Below, one piece after another: positions 8,880-18,091 of a stretch of DNA of 64,000 nt (its first letter is position 1; each line of letters starts with the position of its first letter). The stretch is from Sporanaerobacter acetigenes DSM 13106 (GTDB lineage Bacteria; Bacillota; Clostridia; Tissierellales; Sporanaerobacteraceae), in the NCBI RefSeq assembly GCF_900130025.1, contig NZ_FQXR01000007.1, positions 1-64,000 of the forward strand. Reading direction: 5' to 3'. Under the pieces are notes generated by a model that was given only the letters and a program-made list of their open reading frames with translations, was not told the origin of the DNA and did not search any database. The position numbers and the translations under genes were made by a program.

Positions 8880-9926
8880 GTGTTGATTGTAGATGATTCC
8901 GCATTTATAAGAAAAGTTATAAAAGATATTTTAGAAATCGACAAAGAAATAGAAGTCGTGGGATTGGCACGCAATGGAAAGGAAGCCTTGGAAAAAATAC
9001 CAATTTTAAATCCGGATGTTATTACATTAGATATTGAAATGCCAGTTATGGATGGAATTGAGACTTTAAGAGAAATTGTAAATAAGTATAAAATTCCAGT
9101 GATAATGCTAAGTAGTTTAACTACTGAAGGAGCAGATTTAACGCTAAAAGCTTTAGAGATAGGTGCTGTAGATTTTGTACAAAAGCCTAAAAATGTTTTT
9201 AATGTAAGCAGTGAGATAAAACAAGATTTACTTATTGAAAAAATTAAAATTGTTTCTAAATCAAATCTTAAAATTGATGATAAAATAAGTGGGGGAAAAG
9301 CTATATATAAAAGAGAATTAAAGATTTCAAAGACCAAGTATGATAAAGAATCTTTTGATGCCATCGTTGCAATAGGAACATCTACTGGGGGTCCTAGAGC
9401 TTTACAACAAGTAATACCTAAAATACCTAAAGACATAAATGCTGCTATTGTTATAGTTCAGCATATGCCACCAGGTTTCACCAAATCATTGGCAAATAGA
9501 TTAGATACTCTTTCTCATATTAAGGTGAAAGAAGGTGAAGATGGGGAAAAGCTCATGAGAGGTTGTTGTTACATAGCGCCTGGAGATTTTCATATGAGTG
9601 TAATACAAAAAAATAGGGATTACATTGTAAGGCTAGATAAAAATCCACCAATATCTGGATTGAGGCCTGCAGCAGATATTTTAATGGAATCAGTATCTAA
9701 ACTTAACAATATAAATAAGCTTGGTATTATTTTAACTGGTATGGGTTCTGATGGTGCCAAGGGGATTGTAGAAATGAAGAAAGCAAACAGCTATATTATA
9801 GCTGAAGATGAAAAGAGTTGCATAGTATTTGGAATGCCCAAATCTGCTATAAACACTGGAAGTGTAGATTTGGTTTTACCTTTAGATAAAATTGGAGACG
9901 AGATTATCAATAGAGTGGGGGTGTAA
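8880..9926 (+). CDS. cheB: Chemotaxis protein-glutamate methylesterase CheB
   Basis: About 348 residues: a receiver domain with the phosphoacceptor in LDIEMPVMDG (D51 from GTG 8880) and a C-terminal methylesterase with serine in GTSTGGP (S168), histidine in VQHMPPGF (H195) and aspartate in MGSDGAKG. It removes methyl groups from chemoreceptors for adaptation. The start is uncertain. GTG 8880 lies 19 bases from the only Shine-Dalgarno-like stretch (AAAAGGG, 8854-8860). The conserved N-terminus (M)KVLIVDDS instead points to ATT 8874, with ATA 8871 also possible. Confidence 0.95.
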   Translation: MLIVDDSAFIRKVIKDILEIDKEIEVVGLARNGKEALEKIPILNPDVITLDIEMPVMDGIETLREIVNKYKIPVIMLSSLTTEGADLTLKALEIGAVDFVQKPKNVFNVSSEIKQDLLIEKIKIVSKSNLKIDDKISGGKAIYKRELKISKTKYDKESFDAIVAIGTSTGGPRALQQVIPKIPKDINAAIVIVQHMPPGFTKSLANRLDTLSHIKVKEGEDGEKLMRGCCYIAPGDFHMSVIQKNRDYIVRLDKNPPISGLRPAADILMESVSKLNNINKLGIILTGMGSDGAKGIVEMKKANSYIIAEDEKSCIVFGMPKSAINTGSVDLVLPLDKIGDEIINRVGV

Positions 9927-9929
9927 TTT

Positions 9930-11924
9930 ATGGATCTAGATATTAATCAATATTTAGATGTATTTGTGGAAGAATCTAAAGAACATTTACAAAACATGAA
10001 TGATATATTACTTAATTTAGAAAAAGATACGAATAACAAAGAATTGTTAAATGAACTTTTTAGAATAGCTCATACTATAAAGGGAATGGCTGGTACTATG
10101 GGGTTTACCAATATGGCCAATTTAACTCATGATATGGAAGATGTATTGCAAGCTATAAGGAGTGACGAAATACAAGCAACAACAAAAGTAATAGATATAC
10201 TATTTGAATGTTTTGATGCCCTTGATTTTTCAGTAAATTATGTTGGTGAAAATGGCAAAGAAAATGATGATGAACATTTGGAAATTATTGAAAAGCTAAA
10301 AAGTATTTTTAATTCAGGCAATGAAAAAATTGAGGAATCAGAGAAATCAGTCTCTAGTACTGCTGAAGTATTTGATGAATATCTTGTAAATGCTATAAAT
10401 AAGGCAAAGGAAAACAAATTAAATGTTTATAAAGTAAATATAAGACTAAGTGAGAGTTGTATGCTTAAGTCTGCAAGAGCTTTTATTATTTTTAATACTG
10501 TTGAGAGCTTTGCAGAAATAATACAATCAAAGCCTTCAGTAGAAGATATAGAAGATGAAAAGTTTAATTTTGAGTTTTCCTTAATGATTGTTACAGAAAT
10601 TTCAAAAGAAGAGATACAAAAAGAAATCTACAATATTTCTGAAATTGAAAAAGTAGAAGTAAGTCCTATAGATGAAATTGATACTCTAAATGTAGAGACT
10701 AAAGTAAAGGAAACAAAACTTGAAGAAGAAAACAAAACTGAAAAAGCTAAAGCAGATATGTCTACAACCACTAGAACAAATAAAGTTGGTAAAACAGTTA
10801 GAGTTGATATTGACAGATTAGATAATTTAATGAATTTAGTTAGTGAGTTAATTATAATTAAGACAAGAATGGAAGATATGAGTGAAGCATCAAGCAAAGA
10901 AGATATGAATGAAGCTATTGAATACCTAGAAAGGATTACTACAAGTCTTCATGATGCAGTTATGAAGGTAAGAATGGTACCTATAGAAAGAGTTTTTAAC
11001 AGATTTCCTAGAATGGTTAGAGATTTGTCAAAAGAATTAAATAAAGAGATAAATTTAGAGATGTCAGGTGAAGAAACAGAAGTTGATAGGACTGTTATTG
11101 ATGAAATAGGAGATCCATTAATACATTTAATACGAAATTCCATTGATCATGGAATTGAGCATCCAGATGAAAGAATTAAACTTGGGAAAGATGAATTTGG
11201 AACAGTTAAATTGAAAGCTTATCCTGATGGCAACAATGTAGTCATAGAAGTCCAAGATGATGGACAAGGTATAGATTATCAAAAAGTTAAGAAAAAAGCT
11301 ATAGAGAAAGAAGTTATAACCGAAAAAGAATCAGAAAATTTCACTAAGGAGGAATGTATAGATCTATTATTTAGGCCAGGATTTAGTACATCAGATAAAA
11401 TATCAGATGTATCTGGTAGGGGCGTAGGATTAGATGTAGTAAAGAGCAAAATAGAATCTATAAATGGCTCTATAGAAGTTGAAACTTATGAAGGACAAGG
11501 ATCTAAATTTATCATCAGAATACCTTTAACATTAGCTATAATACAAGCTTTGTTGGTTGAACTTGGTGATGAAATATATGCTATACCATTGAGTTCTATA
11601 TCGGAAATTACAAGTATACAAAGGAACAGTATAAGAGATATTCAAGGTCAAGAGATTATTTTATATAGAGATAAAACTTTGCCAATAGTTAGGTTGAATC
11701 GCATAATGGGTGTTGAAGAAGATGATACTGAAGAATTGACAGTAGTAGTTGTAAGAAAAGGAGATAAGCAAGCAGGACTTATAGTTCGTGGACTTATAGG
11801 GCAACAAGAAATTGTAATCAAACCTTTGGGCAAATATTTAGTTAATATAAAATACTCGGCAGGGGCCACTATACTTGGAAATGGGAAAATATCTCTAATA
11901 TTAGATGTGAATTCACTATTCTAG
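9930..11924 (+). CDS. cheA: Chemotaxis sensor histidine kinase CheA
   Basis: 664 residues. The HPt domain has the phosphorylated histidine H48 in AHTIKGMAGTMGF. A P2-like domain and charged linker follow, then the dimerisation domain (LMNLVSELIIIKTRM), an HATPase with the N-box (HLIRNSIDHGIE) and G-boxes, and a C-terminal CheW-like coupling domain. CheA phosphorylates CheY and CheB in response to receptor arrays. ATG 9930 follows a GGGGGTG Shine-Dalgarno three bases after cheB. cheW comes next in the same operon. Confidence 0.98.
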   Translation: MDLDINQYLDVFVEESKEHLQNMNDILLNLEKDTNNKELLNELFRIAHTIKGMAGTMGFTNMANLTHDMEDVLQAIRSDEIQATTKVIDILFECFDALDFSVNYVGENGKENDDEHLEIIEKLKSIFNSGNEKIEESEKSVSSTAEVFDEYLVNAINKAKENKLNVYKVNIRLSESCMLKSARAFIIFNTVESFAEIIQSKPSVEDIEDEKFNFEFSLMIVTEISKEEIQKEIYNISEIEKVEVSPIDEIDTLNVETKVKETKLEEENKTEKAKADMSTTTRTNKVGKTVRVDIDRLDNLMNLVSELIIIKTRMEDMSEASSKEDMNEAIEYLERITTSLHDAVMKVRMVPIERVFNRFPRMVRDLSKELNKEINLEMSGEETEVDRTVIDEIGDPLIHLIRNSIDHGIEHPDERIKLGKDEFGTVKLKAYPDGNNVVIEVQDDGQGIDYQKVKKKAIEKEVITEKESENFTKEECIDLLFRPGFSTSDKISDVSGRGVGLDVVKSKIESINGSIEVETYEGQGSKFIIRIPLTLAIIQALLVELGDEIYAIPLSSISEITSIQRNSIRDIQGQEIILYRDKTLPIVRLNRIMGVEEDDTEELTVVVVRKGDKQAGLIVRGLIGQQEIVIKPLGKYLVNIKYSAGATILGNGKISLILDVNSLF

Positions 11925-11938
11925 AGAGGGGGATAAAA

Positions 11939-12373
11939 ATGACTACTGATATTGAAAATAAATATGTTATATTTAAATTGGACAATGAGTATTATGGGTT
12001 AAATATTGACAATGTTCAATCCATAGAAAAATTTCAAAATTATACCAGGGTTCCTAATGCGCCAAATTATATCAAAGGTGTTGTAAATTTAAGAGGAGAA
12101 GTTGTTCCTATAATGGATTTAAGAATAAAACTTGGATTAAAACCCAAAGATATTGATCACAATACTAGAATAGTCATTGTATCATACGAGGAAATTGTTG
12201 TAGGGCTTATTGTTGATACATCATCCGAAGTTCTTGAAATTAATAAGGACAATATAGACAAGCCACCTGCAACAGGAAGCAATGAATTTAAGGAATATAT
12301 AAATGGCATTGGGAAAGATAAAGAGAGATTGGTTATTTTATTGGATTTGGAACGATTGTTAGATTTAGAATAG
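11939..12373 (+). CDS. cheW: Chemotaxis coupling protein CheW
   Basis: 144 residues forming one CheW (SH3-like) domain, with the family motif IKGVVNLRGEVVPIMDLR around residues 43-60. It links CheA to the chemoreceptors at the membrane. The gene has a strong GAGAGGGGG ribosome binding site and lies 14 bases after cheA. Confidence 0.97.
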   Translation: MTTDIENKYVIFKLDNEYYGLNIDNVQSIEKFQNYTRVPNAPNYIKGVVNLRGEVVPIMDLRIKLGLKPKDIDHNTRIVIVSYEEIVVGLIVDTSSEVLEINKDNIDKPPATGSNEFKEYINGIGKDKERLVILLDLERLLDLE

Positions 12374-12386
12374 ATGAGGTGTTGTC

Positions 12387-13001
12387 ATGACATTAGATAT
12401 AGATAATTTAAACAATGTTATGCTTGATGTCTTAAAGGAATTAGGGAATATTGGATCGGGAAATGCTGCAACAGCACTTGCCACAATGATTTCTAAAAGA
12501 GTAGACATGAATGTGCCAAAAGTAAAAATATTAGAATTTAAAGATGTGCCAGCTGTACTTGGAGGAGAAGAAATACCAGTTGTAGGAATTTATTTCGAAA
12601 TGACAGGAGAAATAGTAGGTAACATTATGTTTGTTTTGAATTTAGATAGTGCTAAAAATTTAACAAACATATTGTTTAATAGAGACAATCACTCAAATGA
12701 ATTAGATGAAATGGATATGTCGGCATTATCTGAGGTTGGAAATATATTGGCATCCTCATATATAAACTCTCTAAGTGCCTTAACTGGAATGAAATTGATA
12801 GTTTCTATTCCTTCACTAGCTATAGATATGGCGGGTGCCATATTAAGTGTACCAGCTATACAATTTGGATATATAGCTGATAATGTTATATTAATAGAAA
12901 CTGAATTTGAAGAAGGAAATAAGACAGTATCAGGAAATTTATTTATGATACCTGAAATTGATTCCTTTGAAAAACTACTAAAAAGTTTAGGAGTATGTTG
13001 A
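12387..13001 (+). CDS. cheC: CheY-P phosphatase CheC
   Basis: 204 residues with two copies of the CheC/FliY active-site helix: ELGNIGSGNAATALA near residue 16 and EVGNILASSYINSL near 115. Each has the E-x2-N arrangement needed to hydrolyse phospho-CheY. CheC also binds and is activated by CheD. With the adjoining cheD and the FliY fragment at the window start, this points to the Bacillus-type adaptation system rather than the CheZ system. Confidence 0.96.
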   Translation: MTLDIDNLNNVMLDVLKELGNIGSGNAATALATMISKRVDMNVPKVKILEFKDVPAVLGGEEIPVVGIYFEMTGEIVGNIMFVLNLDSAKNLTNILFNRDNHSNELDEMDMSALSEVGNILASSYINSLSALTGMKLIVSIPSLAIDMAGAILSVPAIQFGYIADNVILIETEFEEGNKTVSGNLFMIPEIDSFEKLLKSLGVC

Positions 13002-13002
13002 G

Positions 13003-13485
13003 ATGAATGTTATAAAAATTGGCATGGCTGATTTAAATATTGCAAAAACTCCTGGTTTATTGACGACTCTAGGATTAGGATCTTGCGTGGGGATAGCATT
13101 ATTTGACAAGAAAAATAAGATTGCAGGCTTAGTACATATAATGCTGCCATCTAGTGAAGAGATAAAAAATAATAGTAATAAAGCAAAATTTGCTGATACT
13201 GGAATAGAATTGTTATTGGAAAAAATGATTAATATTGGCGCTGATAAAAAAAATATAAAAGCCAAAATAGCTGGTGGTTCCCAAATGTTTTCTTTTAATT
13301 CCAACAATGATGTATTAAAAATTGGAGAGAGAAATGTTATTGCCACCAAGAAGAAACTAAAGGAATTAAATATACCAATTGTCAGTGAGGACACAGGCGG
13401 CAATTATGGACGGACTATAGAGTTAAATTCCGAAGATGGTTCTCTATTGGTTAAAACTATTGGACATGGTACTCAAATTATATAG
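13003..13485 (+). CDS. cheD: Chemoreceptor glutamine deamidase CheD
   Basis: 160 residues. The catalytic triad T21, C28 and H45 is seen in LLTTLGLGSCVGIAL and AGLVHIMLP. CheD deamidates receptor glutamines and, by binding CheC, ties CheY-P level to receptor state. It starts one base after the cheC stop, which suggests coupled translation of the two partners. Confidence 0.96.
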   Translation: MNVIKIGMADLNIAKTPGLLTTLGLGSCVGIALFDKKNKIAGLVHIMLPSSEEIKNNSNKAKFADTGIELLLEKMINIGADKKNIKAKIAGGSQMFSFNSNNDVLKIGERNVIATKKKLKELNIPIVSEDTGGNYGRTIELNSEDGSLLVKTIGHGTQII

Positions 13486-13510
13486 TTTCTTCGTATGGGA
13501 GGTTTAATTT

Positions 13511-14257
13511 ATGACTACTGAGGAGCTATGGGAAAAATATAAGGAAACTAGTAATCAAGAACTTAAAGAAGAATTAATTGTTAAATATATTCCGTTAGTA
13601 AAGATTGTGGCTGGCAGGATGTATAATTTTTATGGAAGCAAAGTTGAATTTGATGATTTAGTAGGGTATGGAGTATTAGGATTAATTGATAGCATAGATA
13701 AATTTGATTTAGATAAGAATATTAAATTTGAAACTTATGCTCAGATAAGAATAAGAGGTTCTATTATAGATAATATAAGAAAACTTGACTGGATTCCTCG
13801 ATCTCTAAGGAAAAAAGCAAAAGAAGTTCAAAAAGCTATGTTAGAATTAGAAAACAAATTGGGACATACACCATCAAATGAAGAATTGTCCAGCTATATG
13901 GATATTAGTATTGATGAAGTGGAAAATTTATTATCTGATATTTCAACATTTAACATGATATCATTAGAAGAGTTTTTGACAGATAAAAGCCATGGAGTAT
14001 TAGAATCTAAAAGTGATTTAGATTCTCCAGAGTTTATTTATGAAAAAAGTGAAATACAAGGAAATTTAATTGAAGCAATTGAAGAGCTTCCAGAAAAGGA
14101 GAAGTTAATAATTTCTTTATATTATTATGATGAGCTAACATACAAGGAAATAGGTAATATTTTGAATTTATCTGAATCTAGAATTTCACAAATACATAGT
14201 AAATCTATTTTGAAAATAAAAAATTATCTTATAAAAAAAGGTATAAATTCAGATTAA
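13511..14257 (+). CDS. sigD: RNA polymerase flagellar sigma factor SigD/FliA (WhiG family)
   Basis: 248 residues with sigma regions 2 (VEFDDLVGYGVLGLIDSIDKFD), 3 (LDWIPRSLRKKAKEVQ...) and 4, whose C-terminal helix-turn-helix reads LTYKEIGNILNLSESRISQI. This matches FliA/SigD factors that transcribe late flagellar, chemotaxis and autolysin genes. As in B. subtilis the gene lies near the 3' end of the fla/che operon, so its level depends on transcription reaching this far. A GGGAGG ribosome binding site precedes the ATG. Confidence 0.96.
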   Translation: MTTEELWEKYKETSNQELKEELIVKYIPLVKIVAGRMYNFYGSKVEFDDLVGYGVLGLIDSIDKFDLDKNIKFETYAQIRIRGSIIDNIRKLDWIPRSLRKKAKEVQKAMLELENKLGHTPSNEELSSYMDISIDEVENLLSDISTFNMISLEEFLTDKSHGVLESKSDLDSPEFIYEKSEIQGNLIEAIEELPEKEKLIISLYYYDELTYKEIGNILNLSESRISQIHSKSILKIKNYLIKKGINSD

Positions 14258-14271
14258 TTGGGGGGATTTAT

Positions 14272-15654
14272 GTGAATTTAAATTCTAAAAAAAGTATACT
14301 CTTGGATTTGAGTAGAGACGGTTTAGAGGCTTATTTAACATTAGCAATTGAGGAAGATTCTATTGAGAAAGAAATCTCATATGAAGAAGTAATGAGAGAA
14401 ATAAATAAGTTCATTAAAATAGGACTTAATCAAGATACAGTAAAAAATATGATATCCAACAAAATTTATAATGAGAGTTTATGCATAGCAAAAGGTCTTC
14501 CACCAGAAGATGGTCAAGATGGATATATTAGATATTATTTTAAAGAAAATAAAAAAATAGCTCCTAAAATAAATAAAGATGGTTCTGTTGATTATAGAGA
14601 ATTAAATTTAGTAAACAATGTAAAGGAAGGAGATGTGTTAGCTGAAATAATATTGCCGAAGGAAGGGAAAAATGGAACTAAAGTTACTGGTGAAAGTATA
14701 CCATATAAACCAGGCAAAACGCCCTTTTTTAAGTATGGTAAGAATGTAAAAGTATCAGATGATGGATTGTTATTAATAGCCACAAAAGGCGGACAAGTAA
14801 AATTTGGTGGTGACAAAATAGTAGTTTTAGATGTGTTGGAATTAGACGCAGTCGATAATTCTACAGGAAATATCTATTTTAATGGAACTATAAAAGTAAA
14901 AGAAAATATAGTAAATGGTTTTCAGGTTAAAGCTCAGGAAGATATCGAAGTTTCGGGTGTAGTAGAGGGTGCTATTTTAGAGAGCAATGGGGATATTTTG
15001 ATTAGACAAGGAATACAGGGATATAATAGTGGCAAAGTTGTTTCTGGTGGTAATTTGACTTCTAAATTTATTGAAAATTCTTTTATTTTTTGTAATAAAA
15101 ACTTGACAGCTGAAGCAATAATGCATAGCGAAGTAACATGTAGAGGAGATATAAAGGTTATTGGAAAGAAAGGGCTCATTGTTGGGGGAATTTGTAGAGC
15201 CAGAAGAGAAATATATGCCCAGACTATAGGTTCTAGAATGGCAACTGCGACAGTATTAGAAGTTGGTCTTGATCCAGAATTAAAGTTAAGATTTCAGAAA
15301 TTAGAAGAAAACATTAATTCAAGTAAAGAGAATATAAATAAAATTGACCAATCACTACTTATTTTAGAGAATATGATCAAGGAAAATAGAATAGATGAAG
15401 AAAAGAAAATGTTATACGAAAAACTAATACACACTAAAATAGAGATAGAAGAAAATTTGAATAATTTAAACAGAGAATATATTGTTATAAAATCTCAATT
15501 GAGTAATATTTCTTCGGGTAAAATAAAAGTTCAAGAAACTATATATCCAGGGGTAAAAATAGTAATAGGAAATAGCATTATGTTTATAAGGGACGAGATG
15601 AGTCATTGTACATTCTATAGTGATGAGGGTGAAGTGAAAGTTGGACCTTTTTAA
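14272..15654 (+). CDS. FapA/DUF342 family protein
   Basis: 460 residues starting at GTG 14272 (the ATG two bases earlier runs straight into TGA). The N-terminal third holds the DUF342 signature region; a repetitive beta-helix-like middle (GDILIRQGIQG, GDIKVIGKKG) follows, and a coiled coil (about 340-410) precedes a short beta C-terminus. The family (FapA, flagellar assembly protein A) is often encoded next to sigD in Firmicutes, but its molecular role is poorly known. The gene is preceded by a strong GGGGGG ribosome binding site. Confidence 0.85.
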   Translation: MNLNSKKSILLDLSRDGLEAYLTLAIEEDSIEKEISYEEVMREINKFIKIGLNQDTVKNMISNKIYNESLCIAKGLPPEDGQDGYIRYYFKENKKIAPKINKDGSVDYRELNLVNNVKEGDVLAEIILPKEGKNGTKVTGESIPYKPGKTPFFKYGKNVKVSDDGLLLIATKGGQVKFGGDKIVVLDVLELDAVDNSTGNIYFNGTIKVKENIVNGFQVKAQEDIEVSGVVEGAILESNGDILIRQGIQGYNSGKVVSGGNLTSKFIENSFIFCNKNLTAEAIMHSEVTCRGDIKVIGKKGLIVGGICRARREIYAQTIGSRMATATVLEVGLDPELKLRFQKLEENINSSKENINKIDQSLLILENMIKENRIDEEKKMLYEKLIHTKIEIEENLNNLNREYIVIKSQLSNISSGKIKVQETIYPGVKIVIGNSIMFIRDEMSHCTFYSDEGEVKVGPF

Positions 15655-15666
15655 GGAGTGATTTAA

Positions 15667-15984
15667 ATGTCAATTAAGCCTGTTGATTTCAATACATTAG
15701 TACCAAAGGCACAAGAATTGACAAAAATAAGGCAGATGGAAAATGATAAAACTAAAATTCAATTGCAACAAAATTTTGTACAACAGGAAAATAAAATTGA
15801 GAGAGATTTAAATCGAGTAAAAAACGCAGACAAAAGTGAAGAAACGAAAATTGATGTAAGGCATAAAAAACAAGACAAAAATCAAAATTCTCAAAATCAA
15901 AAAAATAAAAAAGGTATCAATCAAAAACAAGATGAAAAAGATGAAAACAATAAGCTTGGCAAAAATATTGATATTAGAATTTGA
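15667..15984 (+). CDS. Small charged protein of the fla/che operon, unknown function
   Basis: 105 residues, very rich in K, Q, N, D and E, with no predicted membrane segment. The first ~45 residues (MSIKPVDFNTLVPKAQEL, then a Gln-rich helix) look ordered, while the rest is a low-complexity charged tail. A good ribosome binding site (AAGGAGTGA) and tight spacing 12 bases after fapA and 14 before the next gene indicate a real operon member. I do not recognise a family beyond unnamed proteins found at this place in related genomes. Confidence 0.65.
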   Translation: MSIKPVDFNTLVPKAQELTKIRQMENDKTKIQLQQNFVQQENKIERDLNRVKNADKSEETKIDVRHKKQDKNQNSQNQKNKKGINQKQDEKDENNKLGKNIDIRI

Positions 15985-15998
15985 TGGGGAGTTAGAAA

Positions 15999-16442
15999 AT
16001 GATATATAGAATTTTATTGATAATAGGAATTTTTTTAGTTATTATATCACTTATATATATAAAAAAAATAAATAAAAGTGAAGAAGAAAGGTATAATGAA
16101 ATAGTTGGAATGTATTCTGACATAAATGAATATAGACGCTGTTCTACAGAGCTTATGGATAATATAGAATCCTTGGTTGATTCAACTATTGTCAAGATAA
16201 ATAATAATAGTGAAAAAGTAAAATATATTGATATAGATGATCATGAAGTAGAAGAAAAAAATAAAATCAATCTATTTAATGTATCTGATAAATTCAATAA
16301 TAACGAAGATTTGACTGAAAAAGTTTTAACTTTAAATGGAATTGGCTTAAATAACAAAGAGATAGCCCAAAAATTAGGAAGAGGAGTAAGAGAGATTGAT
16401 ATAATTTTAAATATGAATGAAAATAATAAATATGTTAAATAA
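15999..16442 (+). CDS. Membrane-anchored protein with C-terminal helix-turn-helix-like segment (YlxL/DUF6115 type)
   Basis: 147 residues: one N-terminal membrane segment (about 4-22), a charged helical middle, and a C-terminal part (LNGIGLNNKEIAQKLGRGVREIDIIL, about 111-136) that resembles the helix-turn-helix of sigma-region-4 or LuxR type. Similar proteins (YlxL in Bacillus, DUF6115 in clostridia) end the fla/che operon next to sigD. The family name is tentative, based on layout and position. It is the last gene before the rpsB promoter. Confidence 0.7.
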   Translation: MIYRILLIIGIFLVIISLIYIKKINKSEEERYNEIVGMYSDINEYRRCSTELMDNIESLVDSTIVKINNNSEKVKYIDIDDHEVEEKNKINLFNVSDKFNNNEDLTEKVLTLNGIGLNNKEIAQKLGRGVREIDIILNMNENNKYVK

Positions 16443-16449
16443 TTTATTA

Positions 16450-16478
16450 TTGATTAAATTAAAAGTCTATGTTATACT
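16450..16478 (+). promoter_or_regulatory. Sigma-A-type promoter of rpsB
   Basis: TTGATT at 16450-16455 and TATACT at 16473-16478 are separated by 17 bases, close to the SigA consensus. The -35 overlaps the end of a weak AT-only inverted repeat (16422-16431 with 16442-16451) that follows the last fla/che gene. Transcription should begin near 16485. Confidence 0.8.
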
Positions 16479-16484
16479 ACTAAA

Positions 16485-16577
16485 GTGATTACACACATTC
16501 TTTGATTTTTGGGATTGTGCCAAATGGTTTCCTAAAAAAATGAAGAGGATGGAGGAATAAAACAGGAGGTGAATTAA
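16485..16577 (+). promoter_or_regulatory. rpsB 5' leader
   Basis: About 93 untranslated bases lie between the inferred transcript start and the rpsB ATG. The last 30 bases hold two purine-rich stretches, AGGATGGAGGAA and then the true Shine-Dalgarno AGGAGGTGA. Ribosomal protein S2 leaders are commonly autoregulatory, but I see no strong stable stem here, only short CACA/TGTG complementarity, so any control is inference. Confidence 0.45.
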
Positions 16578-17285
16578 ATGTCAGTTATTACAATGAAAAG
16601 TTTATTAGAAGCTGGCGTTCATTTTGGACATCAAACTAGAAGATGGAATCCTAAAATGGCTGAATATATATTCACGGAAAGAAATGGAATATATATTATT
16701 GATTTACAAAAAACTGTAGATAAGGTTGAAGAAGCTTATGCGTTTGTTAAAGAGGTTTCTACAGATGGCGGTGAAGTATTATTTGTAGGTACTAAAAAAC
16801 AAGCACAAGAAGCTATTGAATCCGAAGCTAAAAGATGTGGTATGCATTATGTAAATCAAAGATGGTTAGGTGGAATGTTGACTAACTACAAGACAATCAG
16901 AAAAAGAATTGATAGACTTCATGAGCTAAACAAAATGGAGGAAGATGGCATATTTGATGTGTTGCCTAAAAAAGAAGTAATCCAATTGAGACATGAAACT
17001 GAAAGACTTGAAAAGTTTCTTGGTGGAATCAAGGAAATGGATAAAATTCCTGATGTATTGTTTGTTGTAGATCCAAGAAAAGAAAGAATTGCTGTAAGAG
17101 AAGCAAAAATTTTAGGTATACCAGTAGTAGCTATTGTAGATACTAACTGTGACCCTGATGAAGTTGATTATGTAATACCTGGAAATGATGATGCTATAAG
17201 AGCTGTGAAACTACTTACTGAAACCATTGCAAATGCAGTTATAGAAGGAAGACAAGGCGAACAAATGGAAATAGTAGAAGAGTAA
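16578..17285 (+). CDS. rpsB: 30S ribosomal protein S2
   Basis: 235 residues with family landmarks [15 protein letters not shown] near the start, [11 protein letters not shown] in the middle and VDTNCDP(D)[15 protein letters not shown] towards the end. S2 is an assembly protein of the small ribosomal subunit. It is followed by tsf, the near-universal pairing, but a terminator-like double hairpin sits between them. The leader and SigA promoter upstream separate it from the flagellar operon. Confidence 0.98.
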   Translation: MSVITMKSLLEAGVHFGHQTRRWNPKMAEYIFTERNGIYIIDLQKTVDKVEEAYAFVKEVSTDGGEVLFVGTKKQAQEAIESEAKRCGMHYVNQRWLGGMLTNYKTIRKRIDRLHELNKMEEDGIFDVLPKKEVIQLRHETERLEKFLGGIKEMDKIPDVLFVVDPRKERIAVREAKILGIPVVAIVDTNCDPDEVDYVIPGNDDAIRAVKLLTETIANAVIEGRQGEQMEIVEE

Positions 17286-17291
17286 ATTTGG

Positions 17292-17341
17292 AAGGTAAGG
17301 GTTACATAAGGGATTAGTCCCTTACTGCTCTTACCTTTTTA
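17292..17341 (+). terminator. Nested hairpin between rpsB and tsf
   Basis: An outer 8-bp stem (AAGGTAAG 17292-17299 with CTTACCTT 17330-17337) encloses an inner 7-bp stem (17307-17313 with 17318-17324), and a T run follows. It looks like a partial terminator that would make less tsf than rpsB mRNA. I see no separate tsf promoter. Confidence 0.7.
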
Positions 17342-17365
17342 CTTAATATGATTAGGAGGGATAAT

Positions 17366-18013
17366 ATGGCTATACCTGCTTCATTAGTTAAAGAATTAAG
17401 AGAAAGAACAGGTGCTGGAATGATGGATTGTAAGAGGACATTAGAAGAAACTAATGGTGATATTGAGAAGGCTATAGATGTATTAAGAGAAAAAGGATTA
17501 TCAAAAGCAGCTAAAAAGTCAGGAAGAATTGCTGCAGAAGGTCTTGTTGATGCATACATACACAATGGCAGAATTGGTGTTTTAGTTGAAGTAAATACAG
17601 AGACAGACTTTGTTGCTAAAAATGAAGAATTCAAACAATTTGTAAGAGATATGGCTATGCAAGTTGCTGCTTCAAATCCTAAATATGTTTCAAAAGAAGA
17701 TGTTCCAACTGATGAGGTTGAAAGAGAAAGAGAAGTTTTAACTCAACAAGTAATCAATGAAGGCAAACCTGAACATGTTGCAAACAAAATTGTAGAAGGA
17801 AGACTTGAAAAATTCTATGAAGAAATATGTTTGTTGGAACAACCTTTCATTAAGGAACCTAGTATTAAAGTTCAAGATTTATTGAATGAAAAGATTTCAA
17901 AAATTGGAGAAAATATAAAAATAAGAAGATTTGTTAGATACGAAGTAGGCGAAGGATTAGAAAAAAGAGAAGAAGATTTTGCTGAAGAAGTTGCAAAACA
18001 AATGAAAATGTAA
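17366..18013 (+). CDS. tsf: Elongation factor Ts
   Basis: 215 residues, the short EF-Ts form common in Firmicutes. The N-terminal UBA-like domain ([18 protein letters not shown]) and the core motif [12 protein letters not shown], which contacts EF-Tu, are clear. The protein exchanges GDP for GTP on EF-Tu. ATG 17366 has AGGAGGG eight bases upstream; the in-frame ATG at 17348 precedes this ribosome binding site and is rejected. Confidence 0.98.
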   Translation: MAIPASLVKELRERTGAGMMDCKRTLEETNGDIEKAIDVLREKGLSKAAKKSGRIAAEGLVDAYIHNGRIGVLVEVNTETDFVAKNEEFKQFVRDMAMQVAASNPKYVSKEDVPTDEVEREREVLTQQVINEGKPEHVANKIVEGRLEKFYEEICLLEQPFIKEPSIKVQDLLNEKISKIGENIKIRRFVRYEVGEGLEKREEDFAEEVAKQMKM

Positions 18014-18050
18014 TTTAAATGGAGAACACAAAGTTGTTCTCCATTTAAAT
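18013..18050. terminator. 16-bp inverted repeat after tsf
   Basis: A perfect 16-bp stem (18013-18028 with 18035-18050, loop of six) starts at the last base of the tsf stop codon. There is no U-tract on the plus side, so it may act as an mRNA 3'-end stabiliser or a weak terminator. It isolates tsf from the SigH-like pyrH promoter downstream. Confidence 0.6.
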
Positions 18051-18066
18051 AAATTGAAGAATTAAG

Positions 18067-18091
18067 AGGAAAATTTATTTTTATGTAGAAA
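18067..18091 (+). promoter_or_regulatory. SigH-like promoter upstream of pyrH
   Basis: AGGAAAA (18067-18073) and GAAA (18088-18091) are separated by 14 bases, the spacing of sigma-H promoters such as B. subtilis spoVG, and the -10 is preceded by TGT as in the other copies in this window. A TATAAT at 18094-18099 could also serve a vegetative promoter, although I see no good -35 for it. Confidence 0.5.

Noticed and set aside
8867-9436. 189-residue minus-strand reading frame opposite cheB
   Set aside because: It lies fully within well-conserved cheB, has no family features, and is a codon-bias shadow, as are the other antisense frames.
16540-16560. Six-codon open frame (MKRMEE) in the rpsB leader
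   Set aside because: It has no Shine-Dalgarno of its own, and its purine-rich codons are explained by ribosome-binding-like sequence.
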